Positions 26,301-34,690 of a stretch of DNA of 64,000 bases are shown here, piece by piece. The stretch covers positions 62,001 to 126,000 of the forward strand of contig JAEUKX010000078.1 in assembly GCA_016794025.1 (NCBI GenBank), written 5' to 3'. How positions within the stretch are numbered: position 1 is the first letter of the stretch; each line of letters starts with the position of its first letter. Origin of the DNA: Rhodospirillales bacterium. GTDB lineage: Bacteria; Pseudomonadota; Alphaproteobacteria; CACIAM-22H2. The notes beneath the pieces are model-generated. The model saw only the letters and a program-made list of their open reading frames with translations. It was not told the origin of the DNA and made no database searches. Made by a program: the position numbers and the translations under genes.

Positions 26301-27332
26301 CTATCCCGCGAGGGTCACGAACCGGGCCGGCTCGATCATGACCGAGACGGGCGTGCCGATCTCAAGCGCACTGGCGTTCCGGTGGTGTGGCACGTCGACG
26401 ACGATCATGTGCGTGCCTGCCGCAATGGAATATCGGATCGTGCCGCCGAGAAATTCGCGCCGCGCGATCGTCCCGCCAAAGCCGGGGCCATCGGGCGGCG
26501 CAATCTGCGCGTCCTGCGGTCGGAATGCCATCGCAGCGGGACCATCCGCCCTGTCGATGTCGGGAATGCTGATCCCGCCGGACTGGAACTGCCGGCCGGT
26601 CACATGCCCCTCGAGGATGTTGGCGGTTCCCAGAAATGTCGCGACGAAGCGGTTCGCCGGTCGATCATAGAGTTCGACGGGCGTGCCGACCTGCTGGATC
26701 CGGCCGCCGTCCAGAACCGCGATGCGGTCCGCGACGGAATTCGCCTCCTCCTGATCGTGAGTCACATAGATTGTGGTCAGGCCGAGCTTTCTTTGAAGTG
26801 CAGAAATCTCATGGCGCATCTCCACGCGCAGCTTCGCGTCGAGATTGGAAAGCGGCTCGTCGAGCAGGAGAACTTCGGGCTCGACGACAAGCGTGCGCGC
26901 CAGAGCCACGCGCTGCTGCTGTCCGCCGGACAGCTGGGCCGGCCGCCGCTCGGCCAACTGCGACAGGCCGACGAGTTCGAGGCCACGCCGGACTTTCCCG
27001 CCGATCTCCGCTCGCGGAAGCCCCCGCTGTTCGAGGCCGAATGCGACGTTGGCTTCCACCGTCATGTGCGGCCAGAGCGCGTAGCTCTGGAAAACCATCC
27101 CGACATTGCGCTTCCACGGAGGAACCAATGTTACATCGCGTGCGCCGACGCGGATGGTGCCTGAGGACGGCATGCCAAATCCGGCCACAAGGCGCAGGAG
27201 TGTTGTCTTCCCGGAACCCGAAGGGCCGAGGAACGCGAAGAATTCGCCTTTCGCGACGTTCAGCGACACATCGTCGAGTATCGGTGCGCCGCCATATCCG
27301 AACGAGACGCGCTCGATTTCCACGCCACTCAT
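26301..27332 (-). CDS. ABC transporter ATP-binding protein, PotA/FbpC/PhnT-type
   Basis: A 343-residue ATPase. Walker A is GPSGSGKTT, the signature LSGGQQQRVALARTL, Walker B LLLDEPLSNLDAKLR and the switch VTHDQEEANSVAD. A TOBE domain fills the C-terminal third (MAFRPQDAQIAPPD). Its ATG overlaps the stop of the two-domain permease. With that permease and the binding protein at 29-30 kb it makes a full importer of the iron(III)/spermidine/2-aminoethylphosphonate class. Context with glycerol-phosphate-type enzymes suggests a phosphorylated organic substrate, by inference. Confidence 0.92.
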   Translation of the reverse strand: MSGVEIERVSFGYGGAPILDDVSLNVAKGEFFAFLGPSGSGKTTLLRLVAGFGMPSSGTIRVGARDVTLVPPWKRNVGMVFQSYALWPHMTVEANVAFGLEQRGLPRAEIGGKVRRGLELVGLSQLAERRPAQLSGGQQQRVALARTLVVEPEVLLLDEPLSNLDAKLRVEMRHEISALQRKLGLTTIYVTHDQEEANSVADRIAVLDGGRIQQVGTPVELYDRPANRFVATFLGTANILEGHVTGRQFQSGGISIPDIDRADGPAAMAFRPQDAQIAPPDGPGFGGTIARREFLGGTIRYSIAAGTHMIVVDVPHHRNASALEIGTPVSVMIEPARFVTLAG

Positions 27333-29068
27333 ATCGCCATCCCGCTTCTGGTCCGCTTTGCCCTGTCGCGTTCCGCGACCCTGAAGGAAAGCCATGTCGC
27401 GATCGCCACGACGACGACGGCTACGACACCGAGGGCCGCTCCTGGTCCGCGGCCTGCCGGGGACTGCATGTAGACGTAAATCCCGTAGGATAGTGGCGCG
27501 TTCGCATCCCTCGTCACGAGCAGAAGCGTCGCAGACAGCTCGACTGCTGCAGTCGCGAAGCTGGTCACGAAGCCGGCCAGAATGCCGCCGGCCATCAGCG
27601 GCACCACGATCCGCATGAGCGTCGTGCTCTTGGATGCGCCGAGATTCTCGGCAGCCTCCTCAAGCGACTGATGAAGCTGCTGCAATGCCGCGCTGCATGA
27701 GCGCAGCGCATACGGCAGACGTCGAACGGAATAGGCGATCGCAAGCATGAGCCAGAATGTCGCGAGAGATCCCGCCCCGAACGGGAGATCGACGGGGAAG
27801 TAAGTGCGCAGGATCCCGATGCCAAGAACAAGGCCCGGTACCGCGACTGCGGCCATCGCGATCTGGTCGAGCAGATGTCGTCCCGGGAGGCGCGTGCGCA
27901 TTGCCAGATACGCGATCATCGCGCCGAGAACCACGTCGATCAGGGCGGCGATCGCGCAGTAAAGTATCGTATTCGACATGAAGCCGCCGGCTTCGCGGAA
28001 GATCGTCGTGTAGTGGGCGAGGGTAAATCCGTCAGGAAGGACGCTGAAGGACCAGATCGTGCCGACCGATAGCAGCAGGATGCCGATATGCGGGCTCAGC
28101 GCGAGGAATAGCGCTGCCAGGATGAACCCATAGGCCGCGATACGCTCGCCGCGCGAGATCTCGCGCTTGGAAAGTCCGCCGCCGCCGCGCTGCTGTGTTG
28201 CGAACTCGCGATTTTTCAGCGCCAGCAGCGACAGCCATACCGCCATCACGGACAGGACGACCAAGATGGTGGAAATCACGTATCCCATCGGATCCGCGAT
28301 CCCGACCGACGTCACGCGCAGATACGCCTGCGGTGCAAGCATGTTGGTGACGTTCAGGAGGAGCGGGGTCGCAAGATCATCGAATACCTTCGCGAAGACG
28401 AGGGCGGCACCTGCGACGTATCCGGGGAGCGCCAGTGGGAAGACGATCCGGGAGAAAAGGCGCCAGCCCGACGCGCCGAGATTCTGTGCCGACTCTTCCA
28501 TCGCGGAATCGATATTCGCGAGGGACGCGGAGAGATTGAGAAGGATGAACGGGAAGTAATGCAGGGCCTCGACGAAAATCACGCCATTGAGCCCGTCCAT
28601 GAACGGGATCCTGAAGCCGAATGCGTCCATAAGAAGGAGATTGATCGATCCGTTTTTGCCGAAGACCAGCTGCATGGCGACGGCCCCGACGAAGGGCGGC
28701 ATTACAAGCGGGACGACCCCGAGCGTCTGGATGATCGCGGCGCCGCGGAACCTGAAACGGACGGTGAAATAGGCGAGGGGCACGGCAATGGCGCTTGCCA
28801 GAGCGACAGTCATCAGGCCGACATAGATCGAATTCCATGCGGATTCGATCATGATCGACGTACGGAAGAAATCCGCGAAATTCACGAGCGTGAAGCCGCT
28901 TCCGTCCCAGAACGCGACAAACACCACGCTGGCCACAGGCACGATGAGAAACGCCACCAAATACGCCGCGATGAGCGCGGCACATCCGATATGGAACGGA
29001 GTGGCCGCCCAACGCGCCAGATACGGTGTGCGCCGTACGGGCGCCGGCTGTACCGCGACGTCGGTCAA
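27329..29068 (-). CDS. Two-domain ABC transporter permease, FbpB/PhnU-V-type
   Basis: About 579 residues with two fused six-helix permease halves. Coupling loops read MEESAQNLGASGWRLFSRIVFP and LEEAAENLGASKSTTLMRIVVP in outline. The start is best placed at a TTG at 29068, which overlaps the stop of the binding-protein gene (TTGA), the same coupling style used elsewhere here; an upstream start at 29137 would overlap that gene by 70 bases. It forms the channel of the importer whose ATPase is the next gene. Confidence 0.88.
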   Translation of the reverse strand: MTDVAVQPAPVRRTPYLARWAATPFHIGCAALIAAYLVAFLIVPVASVVFVAFWDGSGFTLVNFADFFRTSIMIESAWNSIYVGLMTVALASAIAVPLAYFTVRFRFRGAAIIQTLGVVPLVMPPFVGAVAMQLVFGKNGSINLLLMDAFGFRIPFMDGLNGVIFVEALHYFPFILLNLSASLANIDSAMEESAQNLGASGWRLFSRIVFPLALPGYVAGAALVFAKVFDDLATPLLLNVTNMLAPQAYLRVTSVGIADPMGYVISTILVVLSVMAVWLSLLALKNREFATQQRGGGGLSKREISRGERIAAYGFILAALFLALSPHIGILLLSVGTIWSFSVLPDGFTLAHYTTIFREAGGFMSNTILYCAIAALIDVVLGAMIAYLAMRTRLPGRHLLDQIAMAAVAVPGLVLGIGILRTYFPVDLPFGAGSLATFWLMLAIAYSVRRLPYALRSCSAALQQLHQSLEEAAENLGASKSTTLMRIVVPLMAGGILAGFVTSFATAAVELSATLLLVTRDANAPLSYGIYVYMQSPAGRGPGAALGVVAVVVVAIATWLSFRVAERDRAKRTRSGMAI

Positions 29069-30408
29069 CGCGCGCGAGCGGCCTGCTCGGCCAGCGACTT
29101 TGCCTCGGCGTAGTTGCGCCGTGCAAAGGCGTCCCATTGCTCTTCGAACTCGGCCTGCCGGGCAGCAACAGGCTTGTCAGGCCGCTTCTCCTGGAAAGAA
29201 CCGGCAATCTGCGGGTCCTTGGCCTGCGCCTCCGTGATCGGAGCCGACGACGCGAGCTTGCGCGCATTCGCGAGAAGTTTCTGGCCTTCGGCCGAACGGC
29301 TCTTCGAAACGGCCGCGGTTGCGGCATGAATCGACTTCCAGGCTTCCGTAAGTTCCTTGAGGCGGAAAGTGATCAGCCGGTCAAAAAGCGAGTTGAGAAG
29401 TTCGTAACGGACTTCCGATACGTCGTTGTTGAAATTCACTCGGGAACCGAGGCTCGCGTTCTTGAACGGATTGGGGTAGCCGGCGGGCGCCTTGTCATAA
29501 ACGCTGAGGCGAACCGGCAGCCGCTGGATCTTCGGATCGAGAAGAAGGGTCTGTCCTTCGTCCGAAAGCAGGAACTCGACGAAGGCCTTTGCGGCGTTGC
29601 CGTTCTTCGCTCCGGCAACGATGCCGATATTCGCAGGAACGATCGTCGTAACGGAAGGATAGACGAACTCGACCGGAAAGCCCGATGCCTTGGCGGACAG
29701 CCCGAAGAAATCGATGACGATGCCGACGCCGTATTGGCCGGAATTGACCGCATCCGGAACTCCGAAGCTCCGATCCGAGACCGACGCGAAATTGCCGCCG
29801 ATCTCCAGAAGGCTTGCCCAGCCCTTGTCCCAGCCTTCGCCCTGGAGGATCGTTTCAACGGTCAGGTGCGTCGTGCCGGACCGGGATGGGGCGGATATCC
29901 CTACATGTCCGAAAAACTCCGGCTTCTTCAGGTCGTCCCATTCCTTCGGAATCGGCAGGCTATTCGCACGCACGTAACGCGTATTGTACATGATGCCGTA
30001 GCCGGATGCGGCGAAGCCGAAATAGAATCCCTCCGGGTCGTTCACGGGCGAGGGGCCGACGCGTTCGGCGATGCCGGTTGCGGAAGGCTTGTATTTCTGC
30101 AGGAGACTCCCCTTCTTCAGCACCTCGAAGGCATCCGGCGCGGACGCCCAGAACATGTCGGGCGGGTTGGATCGCGTTTCGCGAATGAATGAGACACCGG
30201 CCGTTGTCGAACGGCTCTGGATCTCGACTTTCGTACCGGGGTGAAGCTTCTGGAAGGCGGCCACGAACGGGCCGGTGACGTCGCGAGAGAAGGACGTGAC
30301 GATAACGAGCTTCTCCTCGAGCGGCTGCGCGGATGCCGGTGCGGCACCGAAGATCAAAGCGAATGCGCCAATTGTCGCGAGAAGGTTCCGGCGTTTCGTC
30401 GTGAACAT
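29065..30408 (-). CDS. Periplasmic binding protein of an Fbp/Phn-type importer, with C-terminal extension
   Basis: A 447-residue protein. The signal peptide is cut at APASAQP. The mature part starts LVIVTSFSRDVTGPFVAAF, typical of family 1/6 binding proteins, and has AAKAFVEFLLSDEGQ. It is about 100 residues longer than FbpA; the extra part is a charged helical tail (residues about 345-447) rich in Ala, Glu and Lys. The tyrosine pair of iron binders is not evident, which favours an organic ligand such as an organophosphate or phosphonate. GGAGG is eight bases before the ATG at 30408. Confidence 0.88.
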   Translation of the reverse strand: MFTTKRRNLLATIGAFALIFGAAPASAQPLEEKLVIVTSFSRDVTGPFVAAFQKLHPGTKVEIQSRSTTAGVSFIRETRSNPPDMFWASAPDAFEVLKKGSLLQKYKPSATGIAERVGPSPVNDPEGFYFGFAASGYGIMYNTRYVRANSLPIPKEWDDLKKPEFFGHVGISAPSRSGTTHLTVETILQGEGWDKGWASLLEIGGNFASVSDRSFGVPDAVNSGQYGVGIVIDFFGLSAKASGFPVEFVYPSVTTIVPANIGIVAGAKNGNAAKAFVEFLLSDEGQTLLLDPKIQRLPVRLSVYDKAPAGYPNPFKNASLGSRVNFNNDVSEVRYELLNSLFDRLITFRLKELTEAWKSIHAATAAVSKSRSAEGQKLLANARKLASSAPITEAQAKDPQIAGSFQEKRPDKPVAARQAEFEEQWDAFARRNYAEAKSLAEQAARAR

Positions 30409-30447
30409 TTGTCATTCCTCCGGTGCGCGGACTTCGAGATGGCCCGC

Positions 30448-30481
30448 TTTCAATCGCAAGACAGCACGTTTCATAAAACTG
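30448..30481. promoter_or_regulatory. TTTC-containing repeats upstream of the importer, possible DeoR sites
   Basis: The 145-base gap between the TIM-barrel gene and the binding-protein gene contains TTTCAATCG (30448-30456) and GTTTCATAA (30469-30477), spaced about two helical turns apart. DeoR/GlpR-type regulators often use repeated TTTC half-sites, and a TTTC/GAAA pair is also present before the DeoR gene of this locus. The gap is long enough for a second promoter. Confidence 0.25.
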
Positions 30482-30553
30482 TCATTTTTCCGGCCGGTCA
30501 TCAAGCAGTCCTGGCGATGCCGAAAACGAGACACGGCCGACCCGGAATTCGAA

Positions 30554-31216
30554 TCAGCAGGCCGATAGAACGCTCGCGATCTGGTCGGCAAGCGCCGGGT
30601 ATCCCGGATAAAACGAACCGTCTATCACGGCTGAGCCGATCGTAAAGGCATCGACGCCAGCAAGCGACAGCGCACGGATCTGCGCCTGAGAGCTTACGCT
30701 ACCGGCGACGATCAGGTAGCCGTCTCCGACCGCTCGGCGCGCAGCGTGGATGAGGTCGATCGGGTCTGCTTCGGTCGCGCGATAGGCAAGAAGATCGACG
30801 CCGCCGCACCCCGCCAGACGTGCGGTCCGCGTATGCTCTTCGATGAGAGCAATTGTGCCGCCGAGCCTCGTCGGATGGCCGGTCGGCTTGCCAGGAAACG
30901 GGAAATATCCGCCCAGATTCCCCAAGACCGCACGCGCCGCGTCGACATCAGTGCCCCCGAGAATCCTGTCCACCCCCAACGCGCGACCCGCTTCCAGCGA
31001 ACTGCGGATTGTGTCGGCGGAGGTGCTCACGACTTCGAGGTAGGATGTCGCGCCGGCCTTCCGGATACGCCGGAGAATCTCGCTCATCGTCGCTTTAGAG
31101 GCTCCCACGTCCTTGAAGCCGACATGCTTGACGCCGGCATCGAGAACCGTGTCGACCATCTCGACGGCGTTCTCAACCGTACGGTCGTTCTGCGTGAGCA
31201 TCATTATGAAGTCCAT
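30554..31216 (-). CDS. TIM-barrel protein of unassigned function (HisA/HisF/PcrB-like fold)
   Basis: A 220-residue protein that I cannot assign. It reads as a beta/alpha barrel: strands such as HVGFKDVG, YLEVVS, DRILGGTD, VDLLAY and YLIVAGSVSS. The C-terminal AGSVSSQAQIRAL and DAFTIGSAVIDGS have the glycine-rich loops that hold a phosphate group in HisA-, TrpC- and PcrB-type barrels. A phosphorylated substrate is therefore likely. An ATG at 31225 abuts the GGAGG sequence, whereas the ATG at 31216 is nine bases from it, so 31216 is chosen. It sits 26 bases after the GlpB-like gene and before the importer, inside the glycerol-phosphate locus. An aldolase, epimerase or lyase role is possible. 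Confidence 0.7.
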   Translation of the reverse strand: MDFIMMLTQNDRTVENAVEMVDTVLDAGVKHVGFKDVGASKATMSEILRRIRKAGATSYLEVVSTSADTIRSSLEAGRALGVDRILGGTDVDAARAVLGNLGGYFPFPGKPTGHPTRLGGTIALIEEHTRTARLAGCGGVDLLAYRATEADPIDLIHAARRAVGDGYLIVAGSVSSQAQIRALSLAGVDAFTIGSAVIDGSFYPGYPALADQIASVLSAC

Positions 31217-31242
31217 CGTCCGCATCCTCCACTTGCCGGGGT

Positions 31243-32472
31243 TCAGGCGATATCGATCCGGATTTCCCCACCGCGGCGCGCGAGGGCGTCGATCGTGTCG
31301 GAGGAGATCGGAAGGCGCCGTCCGATACGCATCGATTGCATACGGCCCCTCCATTCGACCTCGTCGTTCCGTACGATTCTGATCTGGGCGCGATTGTGGT
31401 CGAGCGAGGCACGAAGGCTGATCGGCAAGAACGATCCGATTTCATCGTCGGCCCAGATTTGCGGAACGACGTATGAAACGCCGCGTCCGTTCGTCAGCGT
31501 TGCTCCCGACGGGCGCCAACGACCGGCCGACCGAAGATGGCGCGCCGCGGCGAGGCCGATCCGTGCGCCCTCGATTGCTGACCATCCGCTGCTTTCGATC
31601 GCGCGGAGTAGATTGCCCGCGGCGAATACGCCGGGGACGCTCGTACGCCCGTATTGGTCGACAATTGGCCCGGCCGTTGCCGGATCAATCATCAATCCGG
31701 AATCCCGAGCCAAGACGCTGTCTGGCACGAATTCTCCGGTAAAAACGACCATTTCGCACGGCACCGTCAGGGCCCCGGTGGGGCAACGGACGACCACGCC
31801 TTCGACGCGTTCCCGCCCGAGAATTTCCTCGATCCTGGTCTTGAGAAGTATCCTCGTTCCGAGCAATCGAGCGAGCCATTCAGCCGGCGGATAGGATCGG
31901 ATGCGCGCCCCATCCTCGAGAATCGCGGCAATCGAAATGCCCGCCTTTCGCGCGGTCGCAAGAACCGAGAACGCCACATGCTCGCTGCCGACGACGACCG
32001 CACGTTTCACGCCGGTTGGTATTCGTCGGGCGACCATTTGCTGGAGTTGACCGGTATTCAGGACGCCGAATTCGGGTCGTCGGCCTGGGACCAGCCGGGC
32101 GCTGCGCGGCCTTTCGCGTGCGCCGGTCGCGAGAACGACGACGGGTGCGGCAATCCGCGTGTGACCGAACCGGGGGCCGACGATCTCGACTTCAGGACCA
32201 GGATGAACGGCAATCGCCGTCGTTGACGTTGCGATCCGCACCGCATCAGTCTCCAGTTGTGCCAGCAACCGCGCGACGAAGCGTGGGCCACCTTCAAGGC
32301 GCCTCGTGTATTCCCACCCAAAGCCCGGATGGGCGCAGAATCTCGGCAAACCACCTGCCGAATCATCGCGATCGAGAATCAGGACGGAAGATGCCCCGCC
32401 TTGCCGCAGACTGATGGCCGCCGCGAGACCGGCCGGACCAGAACCGATCACGATTGCATCCGGGTTTGTCAT
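31243..32472 (-). CDS. GlpB/NoxA-like FAD-NAD(P) oxidoreductase
   Basis: A 409-residue flavoprotein. The FAD-binding Rossmann motif is AIVIGSGPAGLAAAISL, followed by a GATP-like VVLATGARERPRSARLVPG and a second dinucleotide motif AVVVGSEHVAFSVL; GVFAAGNLL near residue 310 is the second FAD contact. There is no CxxC redox pair, so it is not thioredoxin reductase. It resembles the electron-transfer partner of GlpA-like or opine/sarcosine oxidase-like dehydrogenases. The ATG overlaps the stop of the GlpA-like gene (ATGA), so the two subunits are likely made together. Confidence 0.82.
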   Translation of the reverse strand: MTNPDAIVIGSGPAGLAAAISLRQGGASSVLILDRDDSAGGLPRFCAHPGFGWEYTRRLEGGPRFVARLLAQLETDAVRIATSTTAIAVHPGPEVEIVGPRFGHTRIAAPVVVLATGARERPRSARLVPGRRPEFGVLNTGQLQQMVARRIPTGVKRAVVVGSEHVAFSVLATARKAGISIAAILEDGARIRSYPPAEWLARLLGTRILLKTRIEEILGRERVEGVVVRCPTGALTVPCEMVVFTGEFVPDSVLARDSGLMIDPATAGPIVDQYGRTSVPGVFAAGNLLRAIESSGWSAIEGARIGLAAARHLRSAGRWRPSGATLTNGRGVSYVVPQIWADDEIGSFLPISLRASLDHNRAQIRIVRNDEVEWRGRMQSMRIGRRLPISSDTIDALARRGGEIRIDIA

Positions 32473-33854
32473 GCCGTGCGGCCTGCCAATGCCTCGTCGA
32501 GGAGCATGCGGACACGGGCGCCGCAGTAGAAACCCTGGCATCGACCGAATGTAGCCCTGGTGCGGCGTTTGAGCGCCTTGAGGGATCGTGGCGGGATCGG
32601 GGACGCAAACGCAGATTCGATCTGCCCGAGCGTGGTTCCTTCGCAATGACAGACGATCTCAAGGTCGGCGCGCGCTGGCGTTGCGGTCCTCTCCCAGGGG
32701 CGGGGATCGAGAGAGCACAGGCTCGGCACGCGGATCGGCCGGGGCTCGCGGGATTTTCGAGCAAGATGGCTCCCGAAGCCGCTCGCGAGGGCCACGACAT
32801 GCTCAGCGATACCGAGGGCGCCAGAAAGGCCGGTGGAACGGATTCCTGCGACGGAAACCCAGCTCGCGTCCGGTCTTGGAATGATCCGATACTCCGCGCG
32901 GTCCGTGCCAGGGCGGACGCCGCAGTAGGTTGCCGTAACTTCGTGTGCGCCGAGTTCGGGCAGAATACGCAACGCAGCCTCGCGAAGTGCGGCCAGCCCT
33001 TCGTGCGTGGTTCGCCAGTCATCGGGATCGTCGATGTCTTCGGCGGTTGGCCCGACGAGCACGTTCCCGAAGACTGTCGGTGTCACAAGGACGCCACGAT
33101 AGCTCGGCGTCGGAACCGGCTTGATCACAACATCGAGCAGGCTGCGTGCACTCTTGTCGTAGACGATGAACTGACCGCGACGCGGCCGGCTGGAAAAGTC
33201 GGAAAAGCCGCCAAGGGAATCGACCTTGTCGGCCCAAAGGCCGCCGCAGTTTATGACGGTTCCGGTCCGGATATTTCCGGCCGGCGTTTCAAGATGCCAG
33301 ATGCCGGAATTTCGAAACGCCCCGGTTACGGGCGACGAATGGCGAAATTCGACATCGTTTTCTACAGCATCAAGTGCATAGGCAAGCGGCGTGGAAAAAG
33401 GATCGACGATTGCTTCGTGCGGATCCCAGATCGCGGCGACCGCACCACGGGCGAGCCTTGGCGTCTTGGCATAGATGAAATCCGGGCCCACGATTTCACC
33501 GTCGCCGAAACCAGCCGCCACAGCGTCGGCATGCATCGATGTAAGCATTGCGAGCTGGTCGCTGTTCCAGGCGACCGTAAGACTGCCGATCGCGAGGATC
33601 GGAAGGCCAAGGGAAGGGGCTTCCGCGAAATATCGAGCATGGCCGCGGGCGACGAGGCGGCATTCGAGCGAACCGAACGGCGTGTCGGCACCCGTCGACA
33701 GGACGGCGGAATTTCCCTTGCTTGCCCCGTCGCCAAGATCGCTGCGGGATTCGATCAATATCGTCTGGCAGTCGTAACGGGAGAGTTCCCGGGCAATCGC
33801 GCATCCGACAACGCCCGCCCCGATCACAGCGAAATCGTATTGGCCCGAGTTCAT
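32469..33854 (-). CDS. GlpA-like FAD-dependent dehydrogenase with C-terminal [2Fe-2S] (BFD-like) domain
   Basis: A 461-residue DAO-fold flavoprotein. The N-terminus has FAVIGAGVVGCAIARELSRY for FAD binding and GNSAVLSTG in the flavin region. The last 60 residues form a BFD-like iron-sulfur domain with CHCEGTT and CQGFYCGARV, giving a C-x-C and C-x4-C ligand set. Anaerobic glycerol-3-phosphate dehydrogenase subunit GlpA has this same architecture. Here the partner is the GlpB-like flavoprotein downstream and no GlpC is present. The expected role is oxidation of glycerol phosphate or a related hydroxy or amino acid; glycerol-1-phosphate dehydrogenase nearby favours the first. Confidence 0.85.
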   Translation of the reverse strand: MNSGQYDFAVIGAGVVGCAIARELSRYDCQTILIESRSDLGDGASKGNSAVLSTGADTPFGSLECRLVARGHARYFAEAPSLGLPILAIGSLTVAWNSDQLAMLTSMHADAVAAGFGDGEIVGPDFIYAKTPRLARGAVAAIWDPHEAIVDPFSTPLAYALDAVENDVEFRHSSPVTGAFRNSGIWHLETPAGNIRTGTVINCGGLWADKVDSLGGFSDFSSRPRRGQFIVYDKSARSLLDVVIKPVPTPSYRGVLVTPTVFGNVLVGPTAEDIDDPDDWRTTHEGLAALREAALRILPELGAHEVTATYCGVRPGTDRAEYRIIPRPDASWVSVAGIRSTGLSGALGIAEHVVALASGFGSHLARKSREPRPIRVPSLCSLDPRPWERTATPARADLEIVCHCEGTTLGQIESAFASPIPPRSLKALKRRTRATFGRCQGFYCGARVRMLLDEALAGRTA

Positions 33855-34690
33855 TCGGCCATGCCGTCGATGCGGCTCCAGCAGAGAGCCGAATATGCTT
33901 CCAGATCACCTTTGACGCCGACGAAATGGCGCTGCGTGTCGCACCACAGCGCTTCCCGCAATGCCATTAGACTGCCGAAAGCGGCAAGCCGCTCGCGGTC
34001 GGAAGCTCCGCACGCCTCGCCGAACAGCAATGTCTGGCGTTCGTCCAATCCGAAATTCATCGCGACGGCAGCGATATCCACATCCTTGTCGCCACGGCCC
34101 GCGTACTCCCAGTCAACAATCGCCAGGCTTTCTCTCGAAACGATGACATTCTCCGGGATCAAGTCGGCGTGGATCAGCCAGCGGTTCCTTCGGGCAGGGG
34201 CCTTGCCGAGAATTGCCTCGATCGTGCGGGAACGGACGGTGCCGTGAATTCCGGCCGGCAGTGCGTTGATATAATTGCGGCATACCTCGACCGGATCGAA
34301 GATTTGCAGATCGGCCGGCGCATCGTGCTTCCAGAGCCGACGAAGTGCCGTCGCCAGCCGGAGCAGGATATCGTCCGCAATGGCATTTCCCTGCGAAAGT
34401 GTCGCTCCGTCGAAGTACGAAGTTACAAGGAGGCCGTTGGCTGCGTGAAGGATCTCAGGCGCCACTCCGGCCGCTGCCGCCAGGGACAGGCACTTGAGCT
34501 CCGTTGCCCGACTGATCCGGTGATGCGGAAGATCGTGGCCAACGCGCGCGAAGTAGGTGCGCCCGCCGCTGCGGACCATGAAATTCAGATTTGTCCGGCC
34601 GCCTGGGATCGGCGAGAAGTCGGGCGGACCCGGCCAGAACTTCAGGCTCGCAAGGCGTGTCAGTGCAGCATTCAGGCCGGCGTCCGTCAT
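33851..34690 (-). CDS. APH/choline kinase-like phosphotransferase
   Basis: A 279-residue kinase-fold protein. The catalytic loop is WLIHADLIPENVIV (Asp as base, Asn as magnesium ligand) and the metal-binding motif IVDWEYAGRGDKDVD. The N-lobe starts GGRTNLNFMVRSGGRTYFARVG. These match choline/ethanolamine kinases and aminoglycoside phosphotransferases; the operon context favours phosphorylation of a small alcohol during catabolism over antibiotic resistance. Both ends overlap neighbours by the ATGA pattern, so it is part of the DeoR operon. Confidence 0.85.
   Translation of the reverse strand: MTDAGLNAALTRLASLKFWPGPPDFSPIPGGRTNLNFMVRSGGRTYFARVGHDLPHHRISRATELKCLSLAAAAGVAPEILHAANGLLVTSYFDGATLSQGNAIADDILLRLATALRRLWKHDAPADLQIFDPVEVCRNYINALPAGIHGTVRSRTIEAILGKAPARRNRWLIHADLIPENVIVSRESLAIVDWEYAGRGDKDVDIAAVAMNFGLDERQTLLFGEACGASDRERLAAFGSLMALREALWCDTQRHFVGVKGDLEAYSALCWSRIDGMAE

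Noticed and set aside
32454..34247. A 597-codon plus-strand frame opposite the GlpA-like and kinase genes
   Set aside because: The minus-strand genes carry intact FAD, Fe-S and kinase motifs and ATGA overlaps; the plus frame has none.
33851..34690. Antibiotic-resistance aminoglycoside phosphotransferase
   Set aside because: The kinase motifs are shared with choline/ethanolamine kinases and the gene is embedded by overlaps in a catabolic operon with a DeoR regulator, with no mobile element nearby.
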